DNA of 64,000 nucleotides from Dehalococcoidia bacterium (GCA_022827095.1 JAJDTP010000035.1:1-64000); one strand, 5' to 3'. Counted from the stretch's first letter, positions 42,254 to 51,933 are shown. The notes: generated by a model from the sequence alone, not told the origin. Numbers and translations are program-made.

Positions 42254-42814
42254 ATGGCCAGACTGCCCGTAGTAACCCGAGACATGGTGCCCGCGGAATT
42301 CCACGACGCCTTCGACGAGCTGACCAGACCCACCGGCGGCACCATCACCGGCGGCCCCTATTCCATCGCAATCAACAGTCCCGAGATGGCGCGGCGACGC
42401 AGCAGCCTCACCGGCTACCTGCGCTTCGAAAGCACCTTCTCCAAGCGCATCCAGGAACTGGCGATCCTGGTCACCGCCCGCAACTTCGACTGTCCCTACA
42501 TCTGGAACGCCCACGCGCCCGCCGCCCGGCGGGAAGGCGTCAGCGACGCCATAGTGGATGCGATCCGCGACCGCCAGCCCCTGCCCAGGATGGCCGCGGA
42601 CGAACAGGCCATCGTCAACTTCTGCAACGAATTCTACGCCAACCACCGCGTCTCCGCTTCCACCTTCCAGATCGCCCTGGAGCAGTTCGGCGCCCAGCAT
42701 CTGGTGGAAATCACCGCGCTGATGGGCAACTACGCCCAGACCGCCTTCTTCCTCAACGCGTTTGAGGTCGAGCTTCCCGCGGACCGCGCCGAGCCCGTCC
42801 TGCCCGTGTCCTGA
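42254..42814 (+). CDS. Carboxymuconolactone decarboxylase family protein
   Basis: 'SKRIQELAILVTARNFDCPYIWNAHAPAARREGVSDAIVDAIR', 'LVEITALMGNYAQTAFFLNAFEVE'. Confidence 0.9.
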   Translation: MARLPVVTRDMVPAEFHDAFDELTRPTGGTITGGPYSIAINSPEMARRRSSLTGYLRFESTFSKRIQELAILVTARNFDCPYIWNAHAPAARREGVSDAIVDAIRDRQPLPRMAADEQAIVNFCNEFYANHRVSASTFQIALEQFGAQHLVEITALMGNYAQTAFFLNAFEVELPADRAEPVLPVS

Positions 42815-42823
42815 CACGCCTGT

Positions 42824-42852
42824 CATTGCGAGCGGAGCGCGGCAATCACGCT
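42824..42852. repeat. Partial left half-unit of the family A/B core
   Basis: 'ctgtcattgcgagcggagcgcggcaatcacg', no right arm before the downstream start codon. Confidence 0.5.
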
Positions 42853-42869
42853 GACCCCACCAGTTCGCG

Positions 42870-43739
42870 ATGCGGATCCTGATCATCGGCGGCAGCGGTT
42901 TCATCGGCCGCTACGTGTCCCGGCGTCTCGTAGCGTCGGGACACACTGTTGTCAGCACGTACAACTCCCGGCCACCGGCGGACGACGGCGCGACCTGGCC
43001 TCAGGTGGAAATCACAGATCCGGCCGCATTGGACGCGCTCTTCGCGTTGGCGCGACCTGACGTCGTGGTGCACTTGGCCGCCATGGCCGACGTCGGCACG
43101 GCGGAGCGCAACCCCGAAAGGGCCACCGCCGTCAACGTAACCGCCACCGAGGCCATCGCGCGACTTTCTGAACGACATTCGTCCCGTCTGCTGTTCGTCT
43201 CCACCGAGTACGTGTTCGACGGCCGGAACGGTCCGTACACTGAGGACGTTGCGCCGGCGCCGACCACCCAGTACGGGCGGACCAAGTTCGAGGCCGAGCG
43301 GGCGGTCGCGGCTCTCGTTTCGAATTGGAGCATCCTGCGCACCAGCATCGTCTACGGCTGGCCCGCGCCGGGACGCCGCAACTTCGTTCCGATGCTGGTC
43401 GACCGCCTCCGCAACGGCGAACCGTACCACGGCCCGACGAACGTCCATCGCTCGCCGGTCTACGTCGAACACCTGGTGGACGGCATCGAGCGACTGGTCG
43501 AAACAGAGAGCACCGGCGTCCATCATGTGGCCGGATCTGACTGGGTGACCATGTACGATTTCGCGGTTGCCGTCTCCGAGGGGTTCGGGTTGGACACGAG
43601 CCTGGTGGTCCCGGGAACGGACCCGATGGATGACCGGCTGGGCCTGGATAGTCAGCGTTCCATCGTCGTCCTGGGCCTGCAGCATCCCGGACTGGACGCG
43701 GGTCTCGCCACCTTGCGAGCGAGCGCGTCGGCGGAGTGA
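42870..43739 (+). CDS. NAD-dependent epimerase / dTDP-4-dehydrorhamnose reductase-like (RmlD-type SDR)
   Basis: 'MRILIIGGSGFIGRYVSRRLVASGHTV', 'LLFVSTEYVFDGRNGPYTEDVAPAPTTQYGRTKFEAE'. Confidence 0.9.
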   Translation: MRILIIGGSGFIGRYVSRRLVASGHTVVSTYNSRPPADDGATWPQVEITDPAALDALFALARPDVVVHLAAMADVGTAERNPERATAVNVTATEAIARLSERHSSRLLFVSTEYVFDGRNGPYTEDVAPAPTTQYGRTKFEAERAVAALVSNWSILRTSIVYGWPAPGRRNFVPMLVDRLRNGEPYHGPTNVHRSPVYVEHLVDGIERLVETESTGVHHVAGSDWVTMYDFAVAVSEGFGLDTSLVVPGTDPMDDRLGLDSQRSIVVLGLQHPGLDAGLATLRASASAE

Positions 43740-43756
43740 CGTTTCTCGGCTGCCGC

Positions 43757-45130
43757 TCATGCTCGCGGACGCCGGGACGCCGCCAGGAGGAGGGCGGCGG
43801 CGACGGCCACCAACGCCAATGCCAGGAACGCGCCCTGGTAGCTGCCCGTCCGGTCGTACACCACGGCCGATGCCAGCGGCCCCACGGCGAAACCGACCAC
43901 CTGCGCCGCCCGGCTCACGCCGAAGATGCTCCCCAGCGACCCCCTGCCGTAGTAGTCCGCCCACAGTAACGGCGCCAGCGTGTTGATGCCGGCGCCCACG
44001 ATGCCCTGCAGCACGGCGAAAAGGTAAGTCTCCGGCAGGTTGTCGGCTCCCATCAGCACCCACATGCTCGCCGCTGCCAGCAGGTACGCCAGGACGAGCA
44101 GTAACTTGGGCGGCGTCCGCTCGGCCAGAAATCCGCACGTCACCGCGGCCAGCGCTCCTGAAATCGACATTACGCTTATCGCCGCCACCGCCGCGCCGGC
44201 GCTGAGGCCCTGTTGGGTGAGGTGCGGCACCAGATGCAGTCCGATGCCGGAAGTCGCCGTTGCCACCAGGAACAGGGACACCAGTATCAGCCAGAACGTG
44301 GGTGCCCTGATGATTCCTGCCAGCGGAACCTGGCGGCCTTCCCCGGCAACGTCGGTCTCATCGAGGGTTCCCGCTTGCGTGCCACCGTCTACCCGCAGGC
44401 CCAGGTCCTCCGGTTGTCGCCGCACCAGCAGCAGGGCCGGGATCGCGCCGACCACCAGCATCACGCCCGCCAGCATGATCCACGCCGCCCGCCAATCCCA
44501 TGCTGAGATCACCAGCTGCACCAGCGGCGCCATCACGATGACGCCGCCCGCGTTGCCCAGCATAACCAGTCCCGTCGCCCGCCCCCGATAGCGCGCAAAC
44601 CACTTGCCCGCCGTCACCGATGCGCTCACCTGGATCAGACCCTGGTCGGCAATTCGCACGGTGGTGAACGCCACGTAGAATGCTGCCAGCGCCTGCGCGT
44701 TGGCCAGGAACAGGCATCCGGCCACGACGATCAGCCCGCCGGCCACCAGCGTCACCCGCGCGCCGAAACGGTCAACAGCGCGTCCGGTGAACGGAGCCAG
44801 TGCCGCGCCCAGCACGGCGCCAAGGCTGGTTGCGCCGGCCATCTCGGTACGGTTCCAGCCGAACTCCTGGCTCATGGGCACCACGAAAACGGTCAGGATG
44901 CTGATGGCCGTCGCCGCGTTGGCGAAGGACATGCCTGACGCGGCGGTGACTACCCACCAACCATAGTAGACCTTTCCGGGCGAGATATTTATGCGTCGGG
45001 ATGGGCTCCAACGTTTCGGGCTACGCAATTTCCCCGTTGCGCATTTGTGGCCGAACCGCCGGGTCGCTTCGACCCCTATGATATGATTTGCGCGCGGGCG
45101 GGCGGCGGCGAGCTTCGCCGCTCCTGCCAT
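43757..45130 (-). CDS. MFS transporter (OFA/monocarboxylate-like)
   Basis: 'YYGWWVVTAASGMSFANAATAISILTVFVVPMSQEFGWNRTEMAGATSLG'; start uncertain. Confidence 0.88.
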   Translation of the reverse strand: MAGAAKLAAARPRANHIIGVEATRRFGHKCATGKLRSPKRWSPSRRINISPGKVYYGWWVVTAASGMSFANAATAISILTVFVVPMSQEFGWNRTEMAGATSLGAVLGAALAPFTGRAVDRFGARVTLVAGGLIVVAGCLFLANAQALAAFYVAFTTVRIADQGLIQVSASVTAGKWFARYRGRATGLVMLGNAGGVIVMAPLVQLVISAWDWRAAWIMLAGVMLVVGAIPALLLVRRQPEDLGLRVDGGTQAGTLDETDVAGEGRQVPLAGIIRAPTFWLILVSLFLVATATSGIGLHLVPHLTQQGLSAGAAVAAISVMSISGALAAVTCGFLAERTPPKLLLVLAYLLAAASMWVLMGADNLPETYLFAVLQGIVGAGINTLAPLLWADYYGRGSLGSIFGVSRAAQVVGFAVGPLASAVVYDRTGSYQGAFLALALVAVAAALLLAASRRPRA

Positions 45131-45167
45131 CGTAATCCCATGCACACTGGATAAACGGAGGCTGATT

Positions 45168-46193
45168 ATGCCCTTTGGAGGCAATGACTGGCACTCGCTG
45201 CGGCAGGAAGAAACCCTGGAGCCCGAGATCCCCATCTGCGACCCACACCACCACTTCTGGGACTACCGCACCGAGCGGATCCCCTACCAACGCTACCTGC
45301 TTCACGAGCTGGCGGCGGATATGAACAGCGGACACAACGTGACCTCCACCGTCTTCGTGGAGGCTCGCTCGATGTATCGCACCACCGGCCCCGAGGAAAT
45401 GCGTCCCGTGGGCGAGGTGGAGTTCGTACAGGGCCTGGCGGCGGCCTCGGCAAGTGGATTATACGGTTCGGGTCGCGCGGCGGCGTCCATCGTGGGCCAC
45501 GCCAATCTGAACCTCGGCGACGGCGTCAGGCCGGTGCTGGAGGCTCTCCAGGCGGCCAGCCCCAATCGGTTCCGCGGCATCCGCCATTCAGTCACCTGGG
45601 ACCCACACCCCGAGGTGGAGAACACCGCCGCTCACAACATGCCCAACCAGATGTCCAGCGACAACTTCCGCGCCGGCGCCCGCGTGCTGGCCAGCATGGG
45701 CCTGACGCTGGAAGGCTGGATGTACTTCCCCCAGATGTTCGAGCTGGCCGATTTCGCCAAGGCCGTGCCCGACCTGACCATCATCCTGAACCACATCGGC
45801 GGCCTGCTGCGGGTCGGACCCTACTCCAACAGCGACGAGACGCTGGCGACGTGGCGTCAGGGCATCGCTGCGGCGGCGGAGTGCCCCAACGTGGTCATCA
45901 AGCTGGGTGGCATCGGCATGCCGCGCACCGGCTTCGACTGGCACGAAAGGGATGTCCCTGCGAGTTCCGAGGAGCTGGCCAACGACATGGCGCCGCTGGT
46001 CAACTACTGCATCGAGCAGTTCGGCCCCGACCGCTGCATGTTCGAGAGCAACTTCCCGGTGGACAAGGTGTCCTACTCGTACAACGTCATGTACAACGCT
46101 TTCAAGCGCCTGTCGAAGGACTACTCACCCACCGAGCGCGCCGCCATGTTCCATGACACGGCAGTGCGGGTGTACAGCGTGGACGAAAGCTGA
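45168..46193 (+). CDS. Amidohydrolase family protein (TIM barrel)
   Basis: 'EIPICDPHHHFWDYRTERIPYQRYL', 'LTIILNHIGG', 'FGPDRCMFESNFPVDK'. Confidence 0.93.
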   Translation: MPFGGNDWHSLRQEETLEPEIPICDPHHHFWDYRTERIPYQRYLLHELAADMNSGHNVTSTVFVEARSMYRTTGPEEMRPVGEVEFVQGLAAASASGLYGSGRAAASIVGHANLNLGDGVRPVLEALQAASPNRFRGIRHSVTWDPHPEVENTAAHNMPNQMSSDNFRAGARVLASMGLTLEGWMYFPQMFELADFAKAVPDLTIILNHIGGLLRVGPYSNSDETLATWRQGIAAAAECPNVVIKLGGIGMPRTGFDWHERDVPASSEELANDMAPLVNYCIEQFGPDRCMFESNFPVDKVSYSYNVMYNAFKRLSKDYSPTERAAMFHDTAVRVYSVDES

Positions 46194-46215
46194 CGCGAGC
46201 AGCCATGATGACCGA

Positions 46216-46266
46216 AGAAGGAGCGGAAAGGCCCTGGCGTTCACGCAGGGCCTTTCCGCTCCTTCT
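46216..46266 (+). terminator. Perfect 21-bp-stem hairpin downstream of amidohydrolase gene
   Basis: 'agaaggagcggaaaggccctg' (46216-46236), 9-nt loop, 'cagggcctttccgctccttct' (46246-46266); no strong T-run follows. Confidence 0.6.
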
Positions 46267-46449
46267 CTTCTGGCGGGAGAGAGTTAGGGCGATGGGCCAC
46301 TTGCCATATAGTCTATAGCCGACTCCGGGCAATGCTGTTATACTGTTATAAGCGATGTAGTTCGATTTCGGTAAAGCCTCGCAGTCTACGTGGAGACGAA
46401 TCTAACCTAATCTCCGCGTGACAATCTTCGGATCGCGCCAGGAGGTTCC

Positions 46450-49422
46450 ATGCGTTTGCGACTATTGGCACCGGCGGTCTTCGCGGCAACTTTGATCGCA
46501 TTTTCCCTTGCGGTCGGCCTCCCTCGTTCGGTGTCCGCCCAAATTGGCACGCCGGCCACCGGCAACATCCGAGTGGTGGACGGGCCGAACCCCGGCGAAG
46601 TGGTCATCTCATGGGACGCCGTGCCATCAGCGACCCACTATCGCATCGGCTACGTCAACATGGTCCAGGACTATCCTCTGGCCACAGCCAGCGTCACCGG
46701 CGAATGGATTGAGGCTTTCATCTATGTTGACGTGAACGCGCGGAACTTCGCGGTTTCCGGTGGACGGGCGCAATACGTCATCCGGCGTCTGGCCCAAGGC
46801 GACCGGCACGCCTTCACCGTGCTGACCAGCAGCAACTTTGTCGATACTGGCGGGGGCGGAAGCGTCAGCAGCGAATTCTCCTGGCCTCCCATAGGCTCGC
46901 GCTGGGAGTTCCATACGGTTGCCGACCGCGGCGGCGCCTGCCCCGGCGTCGGCGCTGCGTCGGCTTCCGCAGACCTGGGCAGAGCTTCTCCCGCAGCCTC
47001 GGGTGGCTCCATGAGTCAGGGTGATCCCGGTCCGCCCCCGGATGTGCCCTTCGAGAGACGGCATATTACGCTGGGAACTCCGGCGATAGGCGCGCTGTCC
47101 GGGGAGGCCGACAACGGTCGTTTCGCAGGACAGATGGAGGCTGCTCGAGTGGCGACACAGGGCACAACGCCGCCCGTCGCCAACATCCGAGTGGTTGACA
47201 GCCAGAACCCCGGCGAAGTGGTCATCTCATGGGACGCCGTGCCATCAGCGACCCACTATCGCATCGGCTACGTCAACATGGTCCAGGACTATCCTCTGGC
47301 CACAGCCAGCGTCACTGGCGAATGGATAGAGGCTTTTGTCTATGTTGACGTAAACGCGCGGAATTTCACGGTCTCCGGTGGACGGGCGCAATACGTCATC
47401 CGGCGTCTGGCCCAAGGCGACCGGCACGCCTTCACTGTGCTGACGAGCAGCAACTTTGTCGATACTGGCGGCGGCGGAAGCGTCAGCAGCGAATTCTCCT
47501 GGCCTCCCATAGGCTCGCGCTGGGAGTTCCATACGGTTGCCGACCGCGGCGGCGCCTGCCCGGCCACCGGCGTTCCGATAGTCACCCCACCCGCTGTGGT
47601 AACCAGCCTGGACGGTCTCGAAAACGGCGCCTGGCTGGAGCTGAATCGTCCGCAGGCGGCGGCGGACATCAGAGCACTACCCTGGGTTCGGGACGGCATT
47701 ATCGGCTCGGAGCGTCAGGCGGCCGAGGCTTTGATCGCTACCGCGATATGGTATTCCGGCACATTCAGCTCCCTCATGCAGATGTCCTGGTTAGGGGATG
47801 GCGTTACCGACGCGGAAGCCATAGCGACAAGATATATCAGGTTTACGGCATTCTTCGACTCTGAATCGCTTGGTTCTGACCTGGCTGGGCAGATGCTGCG
47901 AAAGCCCTGGGTGCAAGATGCGATCACCGCTGACGAAGCGACGGTTTTGAGATACCTATACTGGACGATTTCTTACGATACCGACTCCCCGCCGCCACCG
48001 CAGGTCATCGCTGCGGTTAACGCTGTCGCCGGCCGCACTCTGGCCATGCCCTTCCTTGCCAGCGTGGAAAGCCCGGACGCCCTAGCGGTTCGTTCCCTGG
48101 AGAGAATCGAAGACATAAGCAAAACCGATTTTCTACAGGTCATGGCCCGTCCTACCCTCAACGACGGGATCACCGACGGAGAGGCGGAAATCGTGCTTCT
48201 GCTGGGCGCCACTTATCAATATGGTGATCTCGCTCTGGTTGATACCCTGCTTGACCCCACTCGCATCACCGTTGAAAAGCGCGCCATTCGCCTGCCGCGA
48301 TCCGGGGAAGTGGATTTGGCGATCATCCGCACTGCCCCGGGGCCGGCCCGCAGTATGGACCTCTTGGAGCACAGCGTTCGCGGCATTGAAGAGTTTATGG
48401 GAACGCCATTCCCGACCAACCATATAGCCGCGCTTTTTGCGGAGGAGGCAGTGTTAGAAGGCGCCGCCGGCGTCAACTTCGGCACTCATATGTCGATGCT
48501 ACCTGAATTCGACGTTGACGACGGCAGCCAGCTCGCAAATTTTCTTCCCAGCCTGACGACCCATGAGGTCGCCCACTACTACTGGAGAGGGAACGAAACC
48601 TGGATTGACGAGGGCGGGGCGACCTTCATGGAGTTTCCTGTTGAAAATGTGCGTACCGGCCGCGGCCTGATTGCCGACCGTTATCCGTGCGCGTACGTGT
48701 CCAGTATCGCTGAGGTGGTGGCCCTTGACCCTGAGCAACTCTCCCCGGCAGGCACCTGCAACTACTCGTTGGGGGAGCGTATATTCCTTGACCTGTACCG
48801 CAACTTGGGAGACGCGGTCTACCGTCGGGGGTTCAGCAGCCTGTATCAGAGGTCTCAGGTCCTGGATGAGTACCTCTGGCCTACGTATTTGGACATCAGC
48901 CACGTCCGGGACGCCTTCCAGCCCATCGCGTCTGCCGCAACCTCCATCATTACCCGCTGGTATGACGGGCCCAGGCCGCAGGGAATTATGCCGCCCGATA
49001 CCGGGCTGGTGGTTCCTGAACTGGCGACCATTGCCGGAGGACAGGTTATCAACGCATTCGTCAGCCCGGAAGACGATCGGGACGCTTTCGGGGATTGGGA
49101 ATCGTTCATAGCCAGAGGGACTGAAAACTTTTCCGTTGCCGACGCTACTGGCAAGTACGTGTACGTATATCTCGGTTTCACTGTGCCCGTGACCGTCGAC
49201 CCGAAAATCCTGCGCCTTGAAGTCATCGAACACTACGAAGACGGATTTTTATACGACGACTATGTAGCGCGCTTGGAATTCGAGCCGGAATGGAATCGGG
49301 TTTGGTGGCGCTTGAGGATCGGACCGAGAAAGGACGACCCATGGCTGCCGGGCCGCTACTGGGTGTTCCTGTACGATGGCGACCGCAAGGTGGCGGAGGT
49401 TGCATACGAAGTAACGCCGTAG
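46450..49422 (+). CDS. Secreted HExxH zinc metallopeptidase (gluzincin-like) with two FN3-like modules
   Basis: Signal peptide 'MRLRLLAPAVFAATLIAFSLAVGLPRSVSAQ'; 'THEVAHYYWRGNETWIDEGGATFMEF'; tandem module 'NIRVVD..NPGEVVISWDAVPSATHYRIGYVNM...'. Confidence 0.82.
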   Translation: MRLRLLAPAVFAATLIAFSLAVGLPRSVSAQIGTPATGNIRVVDGPNPGEVVISWDAVPSATHYRIGYVNMVQDYPLATASVTGEWIEAFIYVDVNARNFAVSGGRAQYVIRRLAQGDRHAFTVLTSSNFVDTGGGGSVSSEFSWPPIGSRWEFHTVADRGGACPGVGAASASADLGRASPAASGGSMSQGDPGPPPDVPFERRHITLGTPAIGALSGEADNGRFAGQMEAARVATQGTTPPVANIRVVDSQNPGEVVISWDAVPSATHYRIGYVNMVQDYPLATASVTGEWIEAFVYVDVNARNFTVSGGRAQYVIRRLAQGDRHAFTVLTSSNFVDTGGGGSVSSEFSWPPIGSRWEFHTVADRGGACPATGVPIVTPPAVVTSLDGLENGAWLELNRPQAAADIRALPWVRDGIIGSERQAAEALIATAIWYSGTFSSLMQMSWLGDGVTDAEAIATRYIRFTAFFDSESLGSDLAGQMLRKPWVQDAITADEATVLRYLYWTISYDTDSPPPPQVIAAVNAVAGRTLAMPFLASVESPDALAVRSLERIEDISKTDFLQVMARPTLNDGITDGEAEIVLLLGATYQYGDLALVDTLLDPTRITVEKRAIRLPRSGEVDLAIIRTAPGPARSMDLLEHSVRGIEEFMGTPFPTNHIAALFAEEAVLEGAAGVNFGTHMSMLPEFDVDDGSQLANFLPSLTTHEVAHYYWRGNETWIDEGGATFMEFPVENVRTGRGLIADRYPCAYVSSIAEVVALDPEQLSPAGTCNYSLGERIFLDLYRNLGDAVYRRGFSSLYQRSQVLDEYLWPTYLDISHVRDAFQPIASAATSIITRWYDGPRPQGIMPPDTGLVVPELATIAGGQVINAFVSPEDDRDAFGDWESFIARGTENFSVADATGKYVYVYLGFTVPVTVDPKILRLEVIEHYEDGFLYDDYVARLEFEPEWNRVWWRLRIGPRKDDPWLPGRYWVFLYDGDRKVAEVAYEVTP
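46564..46943 (+). repeat. Intragenic direct repeat copy 1 (FN3-like module)
   Basis: Nearly identical to 47182-47561, offset exactly 618 bp. Confidence 0.9.
47182..47561 (+). repeat. Intragenic direct repeat copy 2 (FN3-like module)
   Basis: Nearly identical to 46564-46943 with scattered substitutions. Confidence 0.9.
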
Positions 49423-49565
49423 CTCAGCCGTACCTGGGATACGGTCGTTGACCACGTGTCCCTACAATCCCCACCGCACGCGCCTCTATGTTCCACGACA
49501 CGGCGGTGTGGGTGTACCGCGCGGATGAGATCTGACCAATAACCGTCAAATACCACGCGTTCTCA

Positions 49566-49598
49566 AGGCTGGGGCGACCACGAAGGTTGCCCCAGCCT
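49566..49598 (+). terminator. Intrinsic terminator-like hairpin
   Basis: 'aggctggggcgacc acgaa ggttgccccagcct', one G-U pair; in the gap after the metallopeptidase gene. Confidence 0.65.
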
Positions 49599-49676
49599 AT
49601 GCTATTATTGCTGGGCTACATTTTGAAAATGGCTTGAATATAGAGATCATTGACTGGCTTTCGGAGGATAGAGATC

Positions 49677-50261
49677 ATGACTCGCGCCGGTTCATTATTC
49701 CACAGACGGTGGCCCGTCTTGATGGCTGCCGCGGTTGTTCTGGCCGTTGCGGTTGCCGCCGGGTCCATGTTTGCCGCCAACTCCGGCGAGCAGCCGGTCC
49801 AGGAAGCCGCGGCCGCTCAGGTGCAGCCCGATCTGACCGACCCGGGCCTATATGCCAACCCGCCGGTCCCCGGAGCGGCCATCGCGGAGCCGCCGGAACC
49901 CAAGCCGTTCGTCGCGCCGGAAGCGGCATTGCACGAACCGCCGCAAGACGGGCAGGATCCCGGTGTCAACCAGGTTGTACCCGAAGGCTCCGGTGCGCTG
50001 GCCGCGTGGCTGGCGGACCGGCCTGACGAGATGGGCCCGTTTTCCGTAAAGGACGCCATGGCAGCGGACTCGTTGGACGTGGAATGGATGCTGTACCAGG
50101 CGGTGGAAAAGGACGTGTTGACCGAGGTCGAGGCCGATGCGTTCCGCTCTTGGTTCAACGAACGACCCACCGTCGAAGAAGCGCCGGAGCTGTTGAACCA
50201 CCTGCCGCCGCAGCTACACCGGCCCGGTGAAGGCAACAACGGCGCAAGCAACGCGCAATGA
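49677..50261 (+). CDS. Small secreted/membrane-anchored hypothetical protein
   Basis: N-terminal hydrophobic segment 'RRWPVLMAAAVVLAVAVAAGSMFAA' then Pro/Glu/Ala-rich ectodomain; helical end 'VEKDVLTEVEADAFRSWFNERPTVEEAPELL'. Confidence 0.65.
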   Translation: MTRAGSLFHRRWPVLMAAAVVLAVAVAAGSMFAANSGEQPVQEAAAAQVQPDLTDPGLYANPPVPGAAIAEPPEPKPFVAPEAALHEPPQDGQDPGVNQVVPEGSGALAAWLADRPDEMGPFSVKDAMAADSLDVEWMLYQAVEKDVLTEVEADAFRSWFNERPTVEEAPELLNHLPPQLHRPGEGNNGASNAQ

Positions 50262-50297
50262 AGGGCTGGCTAGACACTTGGAACCGGAGCAAACACG

Positions 50298-51933
50298 TTG
50301 AAATCGGCAATGAGGTTATTTAAGGCGCTTCCTGTCCTATTAGTCGTCGCCATACTTGCTGCCGCCGTGAGCAGCGTTATGCCCGCAGAGGCCCAGAGCA
50401 CCGCCGCGCCGCCCACCAACATCCGCGCCGTCAACGGGTTCAATCCGGGTGAGGTTATCATCACCTGGGGTTCGTCTTACGGCGCCACCCACTACCGAGT
50501 GGGCTGCGTCAACATGGACCGGGACTATCCGAAGGCGAAAGCGAGCAATACCGGAAACTGGCGACAGGCGTTCGTCTATGTTGACGTTGACGCGCCGAAC
50601 GTAAGCCCGGACCGGCCTACCTACACCCTGTATGGGCTACAGGAGGGCGCCTATCACGCATGTACCGTTCTGGCGAACAGCTCGCGTTACGGGCAGCCCA
50701 CGTGGCCTAACTCTCCCTACTGGCAATACCTCACCCTCACCGACCACGGCGGCTCGTGTCCTGTGGTCGCCCCGGCGCCGCCGCCAATTACCGGGCGTCC
50801 GCTGACCATTGCTGAAATTTCGCGTCTTGTCCGGCCCGCCCTGGTACATGTAACCGGCCTGGACGACGAAGGACCCACCGGGTTTGGATCCGGGTTCGTG
50901 ATCCGCTCCGATGGACTCATGATTACCAACCGCCACGTGGTGGATGACGGCGAAAACATAATCGCGCGTCTGGAAACTCCCGATGGCGAGTTGATGGAGT
51001 TCAGCGGCCGGGTGTTGGGTAAAGGCATATTAACCGACTTGGCTGCCGTCCAGCTGAACTCCAACCGGGTCTTCAACGCTGTGGAGTTGGGGAACTCAGC
51101 GGCGGTGGCTTACGGTGACCCGGTCTCGGCATGGGGTTTTCCGTTCAGCGGTGAGGTGGGCATCGACCCCACTCTTACGCAAGGGATAATCTCAGCGCCG
51201 CATCGGATCATTTTCGATACCGATTTTGTTCAAACCGACGCGGATATTAACTCGGGTAACAGCGGCGGACCGTTGATAGATCGATATGGCCGTGTCATCG
51301 GGGTCAACACTCTAGGGCTTCTGCAACTTTTGCCGGACGGTAGTTTGGGTAATGTACCAGGATTGAATTTTTCAGTCGCGAGTAACGAGATTGCAGACCG
51401 ATTGGATACATACCTGGCAGGGGGGGCCGTCTGAGGCCACCTACCGAAATCTGCGTTACGACTACCGCTACAGCATTGACATTCCTCGTGGATGGTACAT
51501 GTCTGACGAGAGCCCCGAGTATCTCACCAGACAGTTCGCCTTTTTCGATGCCTATGGTGGTGATCGCACCGGTATCATAAGAACTTTGAGGATCTCTCCA
51601 CCGTTCGTTGACCCCAACGTCGAGCTCGGTTACTTGACCGGTTTCTTCGTGAACTTTTATTTGCCGTTGGTGGCGGAAGGCAACGAGTGGGACTACCTTG
51701 AGGTGGTCTCCGCCCGACCGGTGGTCATTGGCGGCCACAATTTTTTTCGCGTGGAGTACCGTTCGCGTGAAGCGGAGGGAGAGTGCATGCGTTCCCACGT
51801 GGCTCTGACCAGCATCTCTTCCTCGTTTCCCAGCAAGCCTTTCGGCTTTGTGACCGATTTCGCGGTTTGCGAGGAAGTGCTGGCGGCCTACGGGGCCGAA
51901 CGAGAAGCGATCCTGGCATCATTCCGCCCGTGA
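50298..51933 (+). pseudogene. Secreted trypsin/HtrA-like serine protease with FN3-like module; ORF broken by frameshift at G7 tract (51420-51426)
   Basis: ORF 50298-51434 has triad regions 'ITNRHVV', 'LTDLAAVQL', 'NSGNSGGPLID' and ends 'DRLDTYLAGGAV*'. The next frame continues 'GGPSEATYRNLRYDYRYSIDIPRGWYMSDE...' to 51933. Confidence 0.75.

Noticed and set aside
2921-42852. The dispersed repeats as a CRISPR array
   Set aside because: Copies are kilobases apart, are inverted repeats with terminal arms, show no regular spacers and have no cas genes nearby.
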